Positions 1 to 7,880 are shown, counted from the first letter of the stretch. The stretch: 64,000 nucleotides of DNA from Niallia sp. FSL W8-0635 (GCF_038007965.1 NZ_JBBOYD010000001.1:1094501-1158500); one strand, 5' to 3'. Notes: generated by a model from the sequence alone, not told the origin. A program made the numbers and translations.

Positions 1-74
1 AATAGTAAAAACATTTTCATAATTTTATTTTATAACTTTTTATAGAAAAGGGGCAAGTGTTGGTAGTGGGGGAA

Positions 75-220
75 GTCAGTTTTGGCTGAAAAAGGAAAAG
101 ATTGGCTGATATGTCGTGAGTTTTGGCTGAAAAAGGAAAAGATTGGCTGATATGTCGTGAGTTTTGGCTGAAAAAAGAAAAAGATTGGCTGATATTCCAT
201 GAGTTTTGGCTGAAAAAACT
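75..220. repeat. Short tandem repeat array, about 41-bp period
   Basis: Three nearly identical units plus a partial fourth. Each contains TTTTGGCTGAAAAA followed by AAAGATTGGCTGATAT and a variable GTCGTGAG or TCCATGAG joint (unit joints near 113, 154 and 195). The units abut with no spacers. An open frame runs across them on the minus strand, but it has no ribosome-binding site and is simply repeat-encoded. The array lies downstream of the YheC/YheD operon terminator. Confidence 0.85.
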
Positions 221-253
221 AAAAATAACCCCCATTATAGCTAAATAATGGGG
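221..253 (-). terminator. Rho-independent terminator of the YheC/YheD operon
   Basis: On the minus strand CCCCATTA and TAATGGGG form an 8-bp stem around an 8-base loop, followed by GTTATTTTT. It lies just after the small ORF that closes the operon. Confidence 0.65.
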
Positions 254-262
254 CGTACACAT

Positions 263-439
263 TTATTCTTCTAAATGAGGAGGTTCTTCTTCGGGTAGCT
301 CTCTTGCTTCCTCGATATTGGTATAATCTTCTCTATTTATAACGGTGCCGCCAGCCAATCCTTCATTAATCATACGGTCAATATCTATATAGGCTTCGTC
401 TCTGCCGTTATATTCAAGATCTTTTTTCGCTTTTTTCAT
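263..439 (-). CDS. Small acidic 58-residue protein, last gene of the YheC/YheD operon
   Basis: I do not recognise this protein. It begins MKKAKKDLEYNGRDEAYID, continues with the segment MINEGLAGGTVINRED, and ends in an acidic tail rich in Glu (EELPEEEPP-like). No signal peptide, membrane segment or cysteine is visible. A strong ribosome-binding site (GGAGGG) sits seven bases before the ATG, and the start is only 33 bases after the stop of the preceding ATP-grasp gene, so it is probably co-transcribed with the four YheC/YheD genes. Given that position, it could be a spore-coat component or a peptide acted on by the neighbouring ligases; this is inference only. Confidence 0.6.
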   Translation of the reverse strand: MKKAKKDLEYNGRDEAYIDIDRMINEGLAGGTVINREDYTNIEEARELPEEEPPHLEE

Positions 440-471
440 GATAATCCCTCCTATAATATAGGATGGGTTAT

Positions 472-1668
472 CTAATCTGTTTTATTCTTAAAGGGAAAAT
501 TAGTCAATGTATAAAAGAGTTTTATTAGTTGCTGGCATCTTTTCTCCTCAATCTCTTCCTCATCAAATAACATCGGTTTAGCATTAATTTCAAAAAGATA
601 ATAATTGCCTTTCTTGTCTACACAGGCATCAATCGAAAATTCACCAAGGAAACCATATTTTTTGGTTAAAATGGTTCCGCAATGGTTGACTAGTTTTTCG
701 AAAAATAGGTCATGCTCCTTCTGCTGCACTTCATGATAGGCAAGCATTTTTCCACCTGATGGAATATGAGTCGTTACATCTTGTTGTTTAGATTGTCTTA
801 CTCCAACTCCTGTTAGGACATAGCGATTATCTTCAAAAATAACTAGCAGGCGAAAATCGTAGCGGCTTCCATTATATAGTGCCCCATCAATTTCTTCTTG
901 GATTAGATAGTTCTTATCGAGCCATTCTTCTTGATATTGATTCCATAGTTCATCCAAGCTAGAGAAAAAAGCTGTCCCCTCTGTCGTGCTTATGCTTATG
1001 GAATGATCATTTTCTCGCCTTATGCGGTAAATGTTTTTCCCCTTGTAGCCCTCGACTGGTTTTAAGTAGATGCTATTATAGGCAAGAAAAAAAGTAACGA
1101 AATTCTCTTTTCCCTCTAATAGTGATGTTTTTGGTAAATGCTCACTTAACATAGGATACTCGTTGAAAAGTTCATAAAGATTCCATTTATTAATAAAGGA
1201 AGAATTAAAGAACGGGATTCCTTTTTCTTTTAGGAAGGATACTGCAGTTTGGAAGACATCTTGCTTTTCTGTCTTTCGAAAAGGCACCCGATTATAAACA
1301 ATGTTTGGCAATGGTGTAATTGCTTTTATCCATTTGTTTCGAGTAGAGCAAAAAATATATCCAGTTAGCTGGTCTTTTTGTAAATTATCAGGAGGAAAGA
1401 TAATGATAATTCCTCCCGAGTACTGCTGTAATTGTTTTAGAAGCCCCATAAAGAGCGCGCTATTCCCGATTAATTTGTTTTGTTTATTTCTTGCGACCAT
1501 TATGCCTATTAGTGGACCAATTTTCTTTCCATTTTTGACAATTGGAAAAGCGATATGATTAGGATGTGGATTAGCGGTGGATAAAGGGTTATTAGATGAC
1601 CCAAAAAAGTAATTGCCTGTTGAAGCGGTATACCAATTTTCTTTTTCGGAATCATAATAGATATTCAT
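472..1668 (-). CDS. YheC/YheD-family ATP-grasp protein, spore coat-associated (398 aa)
   Basis: This is the fourth and most divergent of four tandem YheC/YheD-type proteins. The short GPLIGIM motif of the N-terminal region is at residues 51-57. The ATP-grasp fold follows, with the nucleotide-binding segment KPVEGYKGKNIY at about 203-214, a DFR motif near 271 and the metal-binding EINAKP at 360-365. The family is associated with the endospore coat and predicted to be an amide or peptide ligase, but no substrate is proven. It overlaps the preceding gene by 4 bases, which implies translational coupling. Compared with its neighbours the lysine loop carries VEGYKG rather than NGSxGKG, so activity or specificity may differ. 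Confidence 0.85.
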   Translation of the reverse strand: MNIYYDSEKENWYTASTGNYFFGSSNNPLSTANPHPNHIAFPIVKNGKKIGPLIGIMVARNKQNKLIGNSALFMGLLKQLQQYSGGIIIIFPPDNLQKDQLTGYIFCSTRNKWIKAITPLPNIVYNRVPFRKTEKQDVFQTAVSFLKEKGIPFFNSSFINKWNLYELFNEYPMLSEHLPKTSLLEGKENFVTFFLAYNSIYLKPVEGYKGKNIYRIRRENDHSISISTTEGTAFFSSLDELWNQYQEEWLDKNYLIQEEIDGALYNGSRYDFRLLVIFEDNRYVLTGVGVRQSKQQDVTTHIPSGGKMLAYHEVQQKEHDLFFEKLVNHCGTILTKKYGFLGEFSIDACVDKKGNYYLFEINAKPMLFDEEEIEEKRCQQLIKLFYTLTNFPFKNKTD

Positions 1669-3029
1669 TGATAGATATCCTCAAGCCTATGGATGTTTTG
1701 TTCCATTAGGTAGACAGCGTATTCTAAGGACTTTCGTCGTGTTTCCAGATCGAATTTCCTTAAAGAAGGATGTTTAAAGATGCTTCTCCCAGGTTTAGCA
1801 TTTGCTTCGAACAACCAAACGCGTCCTTTTCGATCCAATCCTAAATCGAAGCCAATTTCGCCAATATATCCTTCCATCTGCTTTTCCAGCGCTTTACTTA
1901 TTTGCAAGGATGCTTTGGAAAGTTTGGTTATCATTTCTTCGCTTTTAAGGTCCGTATCCAATAATTCTTCCATTGCTTTTACGGTGCCTCCATTGTTAAG
2001 ATGTGTGGTGACACTTCCTGCACCGGCAATTTTTGCAGCAATGGCAGTCATTTCCCACTGACCATCCTTATTTTTATTTGTATGAACGCGAAAATCGATT
2101 GATTTTTTTTCAGACCTAATTAAGTGAATACCTTGTTGAACAATATAATGAGATAGGTTTTGATTTTCGAATAAATGGTTAATTAATGCTTCTAAATGGT
2201 CAAATTTCATTAACCGATTGCCTTGGTCTATATCTTTAAAGCGGGTATAGTAATGGCCATCTTTTTTATCATATAATAGCTGATAGATTCCTTTCCCAAG
2301 GCTCCCGTTTTTCGGTTTAATATACACATTGCCAAAGTTTGAGAGCATTCTTTCGATGACAGAAAAATTTGTAAGAGCATGAGTTTCTGGTAAGTAATCA
2401 GAAATACTATCATCCTGCAATAGGCGTTCATAAATGTCTAATTTATTAAAGAAGCCGGGATTATACCAAGGAATGGAATATTCCTTTTGTAATCGTTTTT
2501 TAACAGCTTGAATTTTGTTTAGATTTTCGATTCTCCGATTAGGTATACGATCATACACAACGTTTGGAAAAGGGACCTCTATTGGTTTCCAGCCATCCTC
2601 ATAGAATAGTCCATTAATTGTTCCTTTTTCCCAATTAATATGTTGCTCTCCAAATAGGAAGGCGACAACCCCAACTGTTTTTTGTACGGAAAGTAGTTTT
2701 GAAAATAGAATGGAACGATCGCCGATTGGGCGCACTTTAATGGTTGAAAAACCAGATGTGAATATTCCAACCAGTGGTCCTACATATAAGGTTTCTTGCT
2801 CTATAAATAAGTGAACATTAGAAGTGGCCGAGGGGAAAAATAAGTCTTTAAAAAGATCGGAACTTATTCCCACCGTATTTCTTGTTTTTCTATGCTTTTT
2901 AATGGTTGCTTCCTTACTTGTAGCCCCAAACGCAAGTATTTTTAAGTTTGTAGTTGTTTCAAAATCAGTTGGGAGGTAGACTGTATTTTCACTATCAGTG
3001 ATTATTTCGATGGGATATAGCTTTTTCAT
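1665..3029 (-). CDS. yheD: YheD-like ATP-grasp spore coat-associated protein (454 aa)
   Basis: Length matches B. subtilis YheD (about 453 residues). The N-terminal domain carries GPLVGIF at 84-90; the ATP-grasp domain has KPKNGSLGKGIY at 238-249, a DFR motif (SIDFRVH) and EANAKPGR at about 408-415. A good ribosome-binding site (AAAGGAGG) precedes the ATG. It overlaps the next upstream gene by 35 bases and the downstream paralogue by 4. The family is linked to the mother-cell side of the spore and is predicted to form amide bonds on coat substrates. Naming as yheD rests on length and on its position next to a yheC-length gene. Confidence 0.85.
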   Translation of the reverse strand: MKKLYPIEIITDSENTVYLPTDFETTTNLKILAFGATSKEATIKKHRKTRNTVGISSDLFKDLFFPSATSNVHLFIEQETLYVGPLVGIFTSGFSTIKVRPIGDRSILFSKLLSVQKTVGVVAFLFGEQHINWEKGTINGLFYEDGWKPIEVPFPNVVYDRIPNRRIENLNKIQAVKKRLQKEYSIPWYNPGFFNKLDIYERLLQDDSISDYLPETHALTNFSVIERMLSNFGNVYIKPKNGSLGKGIYQLLYDKKDGHYYTRFKDIDQGNRLMKFDHLEALINHLFENQNLSHYIVQQGIHLIRSEKKSIDFRVHTNKNKDGQWEMTAIAAKIAGAGSVTTHLNNGGTVKAMEELLDTDLKSEEMITKLSKASLQISKALEKQMEGYIGEIGFDLGLDRKGRVWLFEANAKPGRSIFKHPSLRKFDLETRRKSLEYAVYLMEQNIHRLEDIYQ

Positions 3030-4095
3030 CTAGATTCCTCCTTTTAGTGTCAGCTAGTTTAGCAGCATAAAGGACCGGAGCTTTATATAATTTCTCACAT
3101 AGATGAGGATAGGCTGTCATGATTACTTTTCTACCAGGCTTTGAATTGACATCGAGGATCCATAACGATCCGTTTGGTGTGATGCCAATATCTACGCCGA
3201 TTTCAAATAAGGCAGAGAAGGAATCTTCTAAGATAGAAGGAAGTAGAGAAAATATCTCCGCCATTTCCTGTTTAAGAAAGCTTTTTAATTTCATGTGAAC
3301 GGACGTAAACCAATCATCGAAGGAGACAACCGATGCGCCAGCACTTAAGTTAGAAATAATCTTTCCTTTTTCTCCAATACGAACTCCTTTTTCAATGACT
3401 TCCCATTCTTCATTCGGATTTTTTTGCAATAAAGCACGAATATCAAATGGTTGCTCCTCTTTGTTTGAAAGAGGTAGATAGGCTTGCATGAGATAGGCAT
3501 TTCTATTTAAAAGCTGATTAAGCCATTTATTAAACGTCATTCGATCAGAAAATATCTTTTCTACTGTTTTATCTTTTTTATCGGTTCTGACCAATATTCC
3601 TTCTTTTTGTTTCTTTATAAAATAGAGCCCATTTCCTTGTGATCCATTTATCGGCTTAATAATAACAGGATTTAAGCTCTGAAAATTCACTTGGTTCGCT
3701 GATTGTAGGAGGAAGGTTTCTGGGATATAAGCAGCAAGCTTTGATTCGCGCAATACTTGATATAGTTGCCATTTGTTTGGCAATCCATTGCCGATAAAGG
3801 TGATATCAGGCTGCTTTTTAAGCCATTGAATAATATTTTTGCATTGGATAGAATAAGAATCGTCATGATAGAAACAACGATCATATAAAATAGAAGGAAC
3901 TGGGAATTCTGATTCTATCCAAGTGTCTGAGTCTGGTAGATATTCTTTTCCTTTTACAGTATGTGTAAAGGGATGGTAGGTGGATGGGACAAAGTGATAA
4001 ATAGTTAAGTTATAATCACGTCCATATTTTGCTATCTGGTGAATATAATTGTTTTCATGATCTAAGGATAATGACATAATTCCAAATTTATTCAT
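2995..4095 (-). CDS. yheC: YheC-like ATP-grasp spore coat-associated protein (366 aa)
   Basis: This is the shortest of the four paralogues and lacks the N-terminal domain with the GPhhGI motif that the others have. Its length fits B. subtilis YheC (about 363 residues). ATP-grasp signatures are KPINGSQGNGLY at 147-158, a DIRA motif and DVNSKPGR at about 315-322. Its start overlaps the preceding gene by 8 bases and it has a clear AAAGGAG ribosome-binding site. The third glycine-loop Lys/Gly differs (GNG rather than GKG). Predicted role: ATP-dependent ligase in spore coat maturation, inferred from the family. Confidence 0.85.
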   Translation of the reverse strand: MNKFGIMSLSLDHENNYIHQIAKYGRDYNLTIYHFVPSTYHPFTHTVKGKEYLPDSDTWIESEFPVPSILYDRCFYHDDSYSIQCKNIIQWLKKQPDITFIGNGLPNKWQLYQVLRESKLAAYIPETFLLQSANQVNFQSLNPVIIKPINGSQGNGLYFIKKQKEGILVRTDKKDKTVEKIFSDRMTFNKWLNQLLNRNAYLMQAYLPLSNKEEQPFDIRALLQKNPNEEWEVIEKGVRIGEKGKIISNLSAGASVVSFDDWFTSVHMKLKSFLKQEMAEIFSLLPSILEDSFSALFEIGVDIGITPNGSLWILDVNSKPGRKVIMTAYPHLCEKLYKAPVLYAAKLADTKRRNLDEKAISHRNNH

Positions 4096-5476
4096 CTTTT
4101 GATATCTCCTTTAAACAAGGGGAAAAGGAAAGTGCAATAAAATATTCAAGCAAAGCTTTCGTAGATGGCCTTGTTTTCTCAATATGTTCCTCTAATTTCT
4201 TAGAAGGTTTAGAATTTACTTCTATAACCCATAGCTGACCTTTTTTATCCATTCCAATATCAATTCCTAATTCTCCTAAGTACCCATTTGTATTTTCACT
4301 AAGGATAGTTGCTATTTCTAAAGCTAATGCTTTTAATTCTTCTAATTTTTGTGATGCATTTTCTGTATTTAACAAATCATTTAGAACAACTTTTGCTGGC
4401 TTCATCTCTGCACCTTGGGCAAGATTTGCAACGATTGCTTTCTGTTGTGCAATTCTTGCAACAGTAGAGGTAATGGTCCAATTATTTTCAAAATTTTTAT
4501 GACAAAGGATTCGGAAGTCAAGTGACCGACCATTCCATTTTTGAAAATCAATTCCTTGTTGGCAAATGTACCTTCTCCGCTTGGCGTATCCTTCTAGCCA
4601 TTTCCATAGCTTTTGTTCCTCTGTAAATTGCTGACTTTTTCCCTTCTTTTTCCCAGAAGAAAGGGTTGCGATATAGTGATTGTCTACGGTTTCCATATGA
4701 ATGATATTTCTTCCTTGGCTTCCATGAACAGGTTTAACGTATAGAAGGGGAAATATTTTTAGCATGGAGTTGAAATTTTGATAAGTAAGTGGTTCTGTCA
4801 ATGGTAAATGCTTTTTAATAGTTGTGTTTTTGGCTAAAAGTTGATACGTTTCATCCTTTGAGAAAAACCGGCTATTAAAAATAGGGATTTCTTTCTCTTT
4901 AAGCAATTTTTTTAGCTTTATAAAGGTGGTACTCGCATCTGCCTTTCGAGAATGGAGTCGATTATAAATAACATTCGGGTAAGGGAAATGGTGCTTAGTC
5001 CAAGTATGATTATTAAAAAAATAACCATGAATTTTATCCTCTTGAAAATTTTGTAGTCCAAAAAGATAAAAAAATCCGCCAATTTGAGCTAATTCTTCGG
5101 CTAATTCCTTACATAAATGTTGTATGGATGGGAAGGAAATATCTTCCTTGTGATCATTAACTTCTGTTAATATGCCTATAACAGGTCCTAAATGAAGTGT
5201 TTGATTTTTATTAAAATAAGGAATAAGAAAAGTCTCTATTTCCTTAGGTAGAAGCAATGCTTCTTCTAAATTGGGACTAAAAACAATGTCTTGCTTTTCA
5301 AGAGCATGTATTTCAACAGCTACTTGAAGCCTCATCTTAGCTACACATACATACACAGGATCATTCAAATTTATGTTTAAAAATTTAAGTAAAGAGTGAC
5401 TGATTGCGATAGTTAATCCTTCTAACTTCTCTTGAAAATCATTTTTTTTAAATAATTGTAAAAATTTAAGTGTCAT
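4088..5476 (-). CDS. YheD-like ATP-grasp paralogue, first gene of the operon (462 aa)
   Basis: Full-length YheD-type architecture: an N-terminal domain with GPVIGI at 97-102, then an ATP-grasp domain with KPVHGSQGRNII near 246-257, LDFRIL, and EVNSKPSK at about 419-426. It is co-linear with the 454-residue YheD and seems to be a lineage-specific duplicate. The ribosome-binding site (GGGGAA) is weaker than those of the downstream genes. A sigma-K-like promoter lies about 70 bases upstream. Function is predicted from the family: coat-associated ATP-dependent ligase expressed late in sporulation. Confidence 0.85.
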   Translation of the reverse strand: MTLKFLQLFKKNDFQEKLEGLTIAISHSLLKFLNINLNDPVYVCVAKMRLQVAVEIHALEKQDIVFSPNLEEALLLPKEIETFLIPYFNKNQTLHLGPVIGILTEVNDHKEDISFPSIQHLCKELAEELAQIGGFFYLFGLQNFQEDKIHGYFFNNHTWTKHHFPYPNVIYNRLHSRKADASTTFIKLKKLLKEKEIPIFNSRFFSKDETYQLLAKNTTIKKHLPLTEPLTYQNFNSMLKIFPLLYVKPVHGSQGRNIIHMETVDNHYIATLSSGKKKGKSQQFTEEQKLWKWLEGYAKRRRYICQQGIDFQKWNGRSLDFRILCHKNFENNWTITSTVARIAQQKAIVANLAQGAEMKPAKVVLNDLLNTENASQKLEELKALALEIATILSENTNGYLGELGIDIGMDKKGQLWVIEVNSKPSKKLEEHIEKTRPSTKALLEYFIALSFSPCLKEISKDE

Positions 5477-5544
5477 TCAGATTCCCCATTTGTTTTCAAG
5501 ATAGGAAGAGTCAATACAGATATTCGCCTATTTTGGTGCTGATA

Positions 5545-5571
5545 TATCGTATGAAAGAATAGCAAAGATGT
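5545..5571 (-). promoter_or_regulatory. Sigma-K-like promoter of the YheC/YheD operon
   Basis: Read on the minus strand, AC is followed by 16 bases and CATACGATA. This matches the sigma-K consensus AC-N16/17-CATANNNTA, and the following gene begins about 70 bases downstream. The mother-cell timing fits a coat-associated function. Short consensus, so chance matches are possible. Confidence 0.45.
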
Positions 5572-5743
5572 GATAAGTTTAAAGATATATATCCACTAAT
5601 CATTGCTCTTAGCCCATATCAGAGATCAAGGGCCATTAATAATAGATGCTTTTCCTATATTTCTGAAATAGAGGTATTTCTGGTATTATGATGCATAGTT
5701 TGTTATAGTGGAGACAATTGTTAAATAAAGGAGTTGTTTTTTA

Positions 5744-6103
5744 ATGGCAGTAAATGTACATGATCCTGCAAATGAATTAGAGAAAGCGATTCGTCAAAGT
5801 GATGAATATACAGAATTGAAAAAAATGTATGATACGGTAAATGGAGATCCTTCCGCAAAAGCGATGTTTGATAATTTCCGTAATATTCAATTACAGCTTC
5901 AACAAAAGCAAATGGCAGGTCAAGAAATTACACAAGAAGAAGTAGAACAAGCACAAAAAACAGTGGCACTTGTTCAACAACATGAAAGCATTTCAAAACT
6001 AATGGCCGCAGAACAACGCATGAGCATGCTAATTGGTGAATTGAATCAAATTATCATGAAACCATTAGAAGAGCTATATGGACCTGCTCAACAACAGCAA
6101 TAA
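5744..6103 (+). CDS. yheA: YheA, YlbF/YmcA-type helical protein
   Basis: A 119-residue, all-helical cytosolic protein. It starts MAVNVHDPANELEKAIRQS and has the Asp-Pro-Ala-Ala-Met-like helix (GDPSAKAMFDNFR, about 32-44) typical of the YlbF/YmcA/YheA family, followed by a Gln/Glu-rich coiled coil and a short tail ending in a run of Gln. YlbF and YmcA work with YaaT to control RNase Y-dependent decay and sporulation/competence decisions; the role of YheA itself is not established. A good AAAGGAG precedes the ATG. It is monocistronic, with its own terminator, as expected from the B. subtilis neighbourhood. Confidence 0.9.
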   Translation: MAVNVHDPANELEKAIRQSDEYTELKKMYDTVNGDPSAKAMFDNFRNIQLQLQQKQMAGQEITQEEVEQAQKTVALVQQHESISKLMAAEQRMSMLIGELNQIIMKPLEELYGPAQQQQ

Positions 6104-6108
6104 GCAAG

Positions 6109-6142
6109 AAACTCTGCTATTTTAAAATAGTGGAGTTTTTTT
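6109..6142 (+). terminator. Terminator of yheA
   Basis: AACTC..CTATT and AATAG..GAGTT form a stem around TTAA, followed by seven T. It begins five bases after the stop codon. Confidence 0.85.
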
Positions 6143-6144
6143 GA

Positions 6145-6175
6145 GGGAATCAGGGGGACGGTTCTACTGATTCCC
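6145..6175. repeat. REP-like palindrome GGGAATCAG...CTGATTCCC
   Basis: A perfect 9-bp inverted repeat around GGGGACGGTTCTA. I recall palindromes with a GGGGGACGGTTCT core as dispersed elements in Bacillaceae genomes, but I cannot count copies here: this is the only clear one in the window. Confidence 0.6.
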
Positions 6176-6194
6176 TGTGTTTCACAATAAATAG

Positions 6195-6222
6195 AGGAGG
6201 ATGGCAAATTTGCCATCCTCCT
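6195..6222 (-). terminator. Perfect 28-bp palindrome, probable terminator of sspB
   Basis: AGGAGGATGGCAAA is followed directly by its reverse complement, giving a 14-bp stem. It lies 37 bases past the sspB stop on the minus strand. No strong U-tract follows, so it may act as an RNA-stabilising hairpin rather than a classical terminator. Confidence 0.6.
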
Positions 6223-6259
6223 AAAGTCATATCTATTTAATTACAATACTTTGTTTTAC

Positions 6260-6463
6260 TTAAAATTTGCTACCGCCAAGTTGTTGCTCAGCCATTTGTA
6301 CTAATCTTTTAGTGATTTCGCCACCAACTGAACCGTTAGCACGAGCAGTAGTTTCAGCACCAAGGTTTACTCCAAACTCTGATGCAATTTCATATTTCAT
6401 TTGATCCAATGCTTGAGATACTCCTGGAACTAATAATTGATTTGATGAATTGTTATTTGCCAT
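6260..6463 (-). CDS. sspB: Alpha/beta-type small acid-soluble spore protein
   Basis: A 67-residue protein, [19 protein letters not shown] to QLGGSKF, with the two conserved SASP blocks: [16 protein letters not shown] (about 18-33), which includes the germination protease cleavage site EFGV, and [20 protein letters not shown]. These proteins coat spore DNA, protecting it from UV and hydrolysis, and are degraded by GPR on germination. The start is set by AAGGAGG eight bases upstream; the frame runs further upstream without a ribosome-binding site. A sigma-G-like TGTATAA lies about 65 bases upstream, but the -10 is poor. Gene symbol chosen from synteny with yheC-yheA. Confidence 0.93.
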   Translation of the reverse strand: MANNNSSNQLLVPGVSQALDQMKYEIASEFGVNLGAETTARANGSVGGEITKRLVQMAEQQLGGSKF

Positions 6464-6648
6464 GATGAATGTTTCCTCCTTGAGTGATTTAATTGATGTT
6501 ACGTTTATTATTTTAAAAAAAATCACGTATTTTATACAAAAAAGTAAAAAGCAATTTTTTCCATAGGATGGTCTTTAAAAAATAATCAAATAATCTCAGA
6601 GAGGACCTCCCAAAATTACAACTGAATCCGTTCAAAAAATTAAAAGGT

Positions 6649-6795
6649 TTAGAACAGATTCGTTCCATTGCGCTAAAGACAGTTGCTTTCCGCGGGGAGG
6701 AAGCTGAGCCTCCTCGGCTGGCTTCGCCTGTGGGGTCTAAAGCGTCCTCTATTTTCCGCAGGAGTCAACTGTCTTCCGCTTCATTCCACTATTGC
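6649..6795 (+). repeat. Dispersed Bacillaceae non-coding repeat, copy A
   Basis: About 145 bases, locally more GC-rich than its surroundings, with the segments TTGCTTTCCGCGGGGAG, GCCTCCTCGGCTGG, TTCGCCTGTGGGGTCT and CCGCAGGAGTCAACTGTC. A second copy in the opposite orientation lies at 37036-37165 and a 5' fragment at 11091-11130. It has no ORF with coding character. It fills most of the gap between sspB and yhaX (6464-6969). Confidence 0.85.
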
Positions 6796-6969
6796 TTAAA
6801 AATACATTTTAGAAGTACTAAGTTAAAAAACAACAATAACCTTATAGAAATAACCACAATAAATCACTACTTCTTCCGTTAATCTTCCCTCAAAAGTTCT
6901 AATATGCTTGTTTCTCACATAAATGATATATAAAGACAAAACATCTACATCGAAGAAATGGGGGATTTT

Positions 6970-7836
6970 ATGATTTATCGCTTATTAGCTTTAAATATCG
7001 ATGGTACTCTCCTTCAATCAAATGGGCGTTTAACAAAATCAACGAAAGAAGCAATTGAATATGTACAACAAAAAGGAATCTATGTAACACTTGTAACAGC
7101 AAGAAGTTTACCATCAGCTAGAAAGGTAGCAAAAGCGTTGAAATTGGATAGTTACATCGTTGCACATGAAGGCGCATTAGTCTCCAATAATGAAGAAGAA
7201 ACTATCTTTGTTAAAAGAATAGCAGAAGATCTTACTTCAGATATTGTTCGTTTCTTAGAAGGATTCATTTGCCAAATTCGTTTAGTACATGAAAAGTTCT
7301 CGTTGGCAAATAAATCAAAGCTCCATCATAATATGCTAGCAAAAACGGTTTTGTCTTCTGGAGACCCCGTTTTTTATTCCCACCAATTTGTCGATGTTTT
7401 AAGCGATGTATTATTAGAAGAACCAGTTAGTCCACCTAAAATGGAAGTATACTTTGAAGACAAAAAAGATTGCCAGGATGCAAAAGAAGTCCTTGAAAAG
7501 ATGTTTGTTGATATTCATATTGTTCAACATAATGAGCTGCGATTGGATATTTTACCAGCAGGTGTCTCAAAACTAAATGGATTGCTCTATTTAGGAGAAA
7601 TCCTTGGAATAAGAAGTAGTGAAATGGTCGCTATAGGTGATGGATTAGATGATTTAGAAGTTATTGAAGCGGTTGGTCTTGGGGTAGCGATGGGGAATGC
7701 ACCAAATCAGTTGAAAATCGCTGCTGATTGGGTAACGAGATCGAATAATCAAGATGGGGTTGCTTATATGGTAAAAGAACATTTCCGGAAACAGCAACCA
7801 ATTGAATTTTTACGAAAAATGAATATTATAAAATAG
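6970..7836 (+). CDS. yhaX: YhaX, Cof-type HAD-IIB family protein
   Basis: A 288-residue HAD-superfamily protein of the Cof/HAD-IIB type. The start at 6970 is preferred over the ATG 12 bases earlier because GGGGGA sits five bases before it. Motif I, normally DxDGT, reads NIDGT here (Asn9-Ile10-Asp11), so the nucleophilic Asp is replaced by Asn. The later motifs are present: a Ser/Thr in TLVTARS, Lys in GVSKLNGL, and GDGLDDLEV for metal binding. I recall the same change in B. subtilis YhaX, a sporulation/stress-associated protein. It may therefore be non-catalytic. It is monocistronic, with a terminator after it. Confidence 0.88.
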   Translation: MIYRLLALNIDGTLLQSNGRLTKSTKEAIEYVQQKGIYVTLVTARSLPSARKVAKALKLDSYIVAHEGALVSNNEEETIFVKRIAEDLTSDIVRFLEGFICQIRLVHEKFSLANKSKLHHNMLAKTVLSSGDPVFYSHQFVDVLSDVLLEEPVSPPKMEVYFEDKKDCQDAKEVLEKMFVDIHIVQHNELRLDILPAGVSKLNGLLYLGEILGIRSSEMVAIGDGLDDLEVIEAVGLGVAMGNAPNQLKIAADWVTRSNNQDGVAYMVKEHFRKQQPIEFLRKMNIIK

Positions 7837-7851
7837 CCCTTAATTAACACG

Positions 7852-7880
7852 GAGGAGTCGTAATTTGACTTCTCTTTTTT
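7852..7880 (+). terminator. Terminator of yhaX
   Basis: GAGGAGTC and GACTTCTC pair (one G-U) around a 7-base loop, followed by six T. Confidence 0.75.

Noticed and set aside
75..220. CRISPR-like array
   Set aside because: The units abut directly and have no unique spacers of equal length; no cas genes in the window.
17..262. Open frame of about 80 codons on the minus strand over the tandem repeats
   Set aside because: Its sequence is a direct reading of the 41-bp repeats, with no ribosome-binding site; the real small gene is at 263-439.
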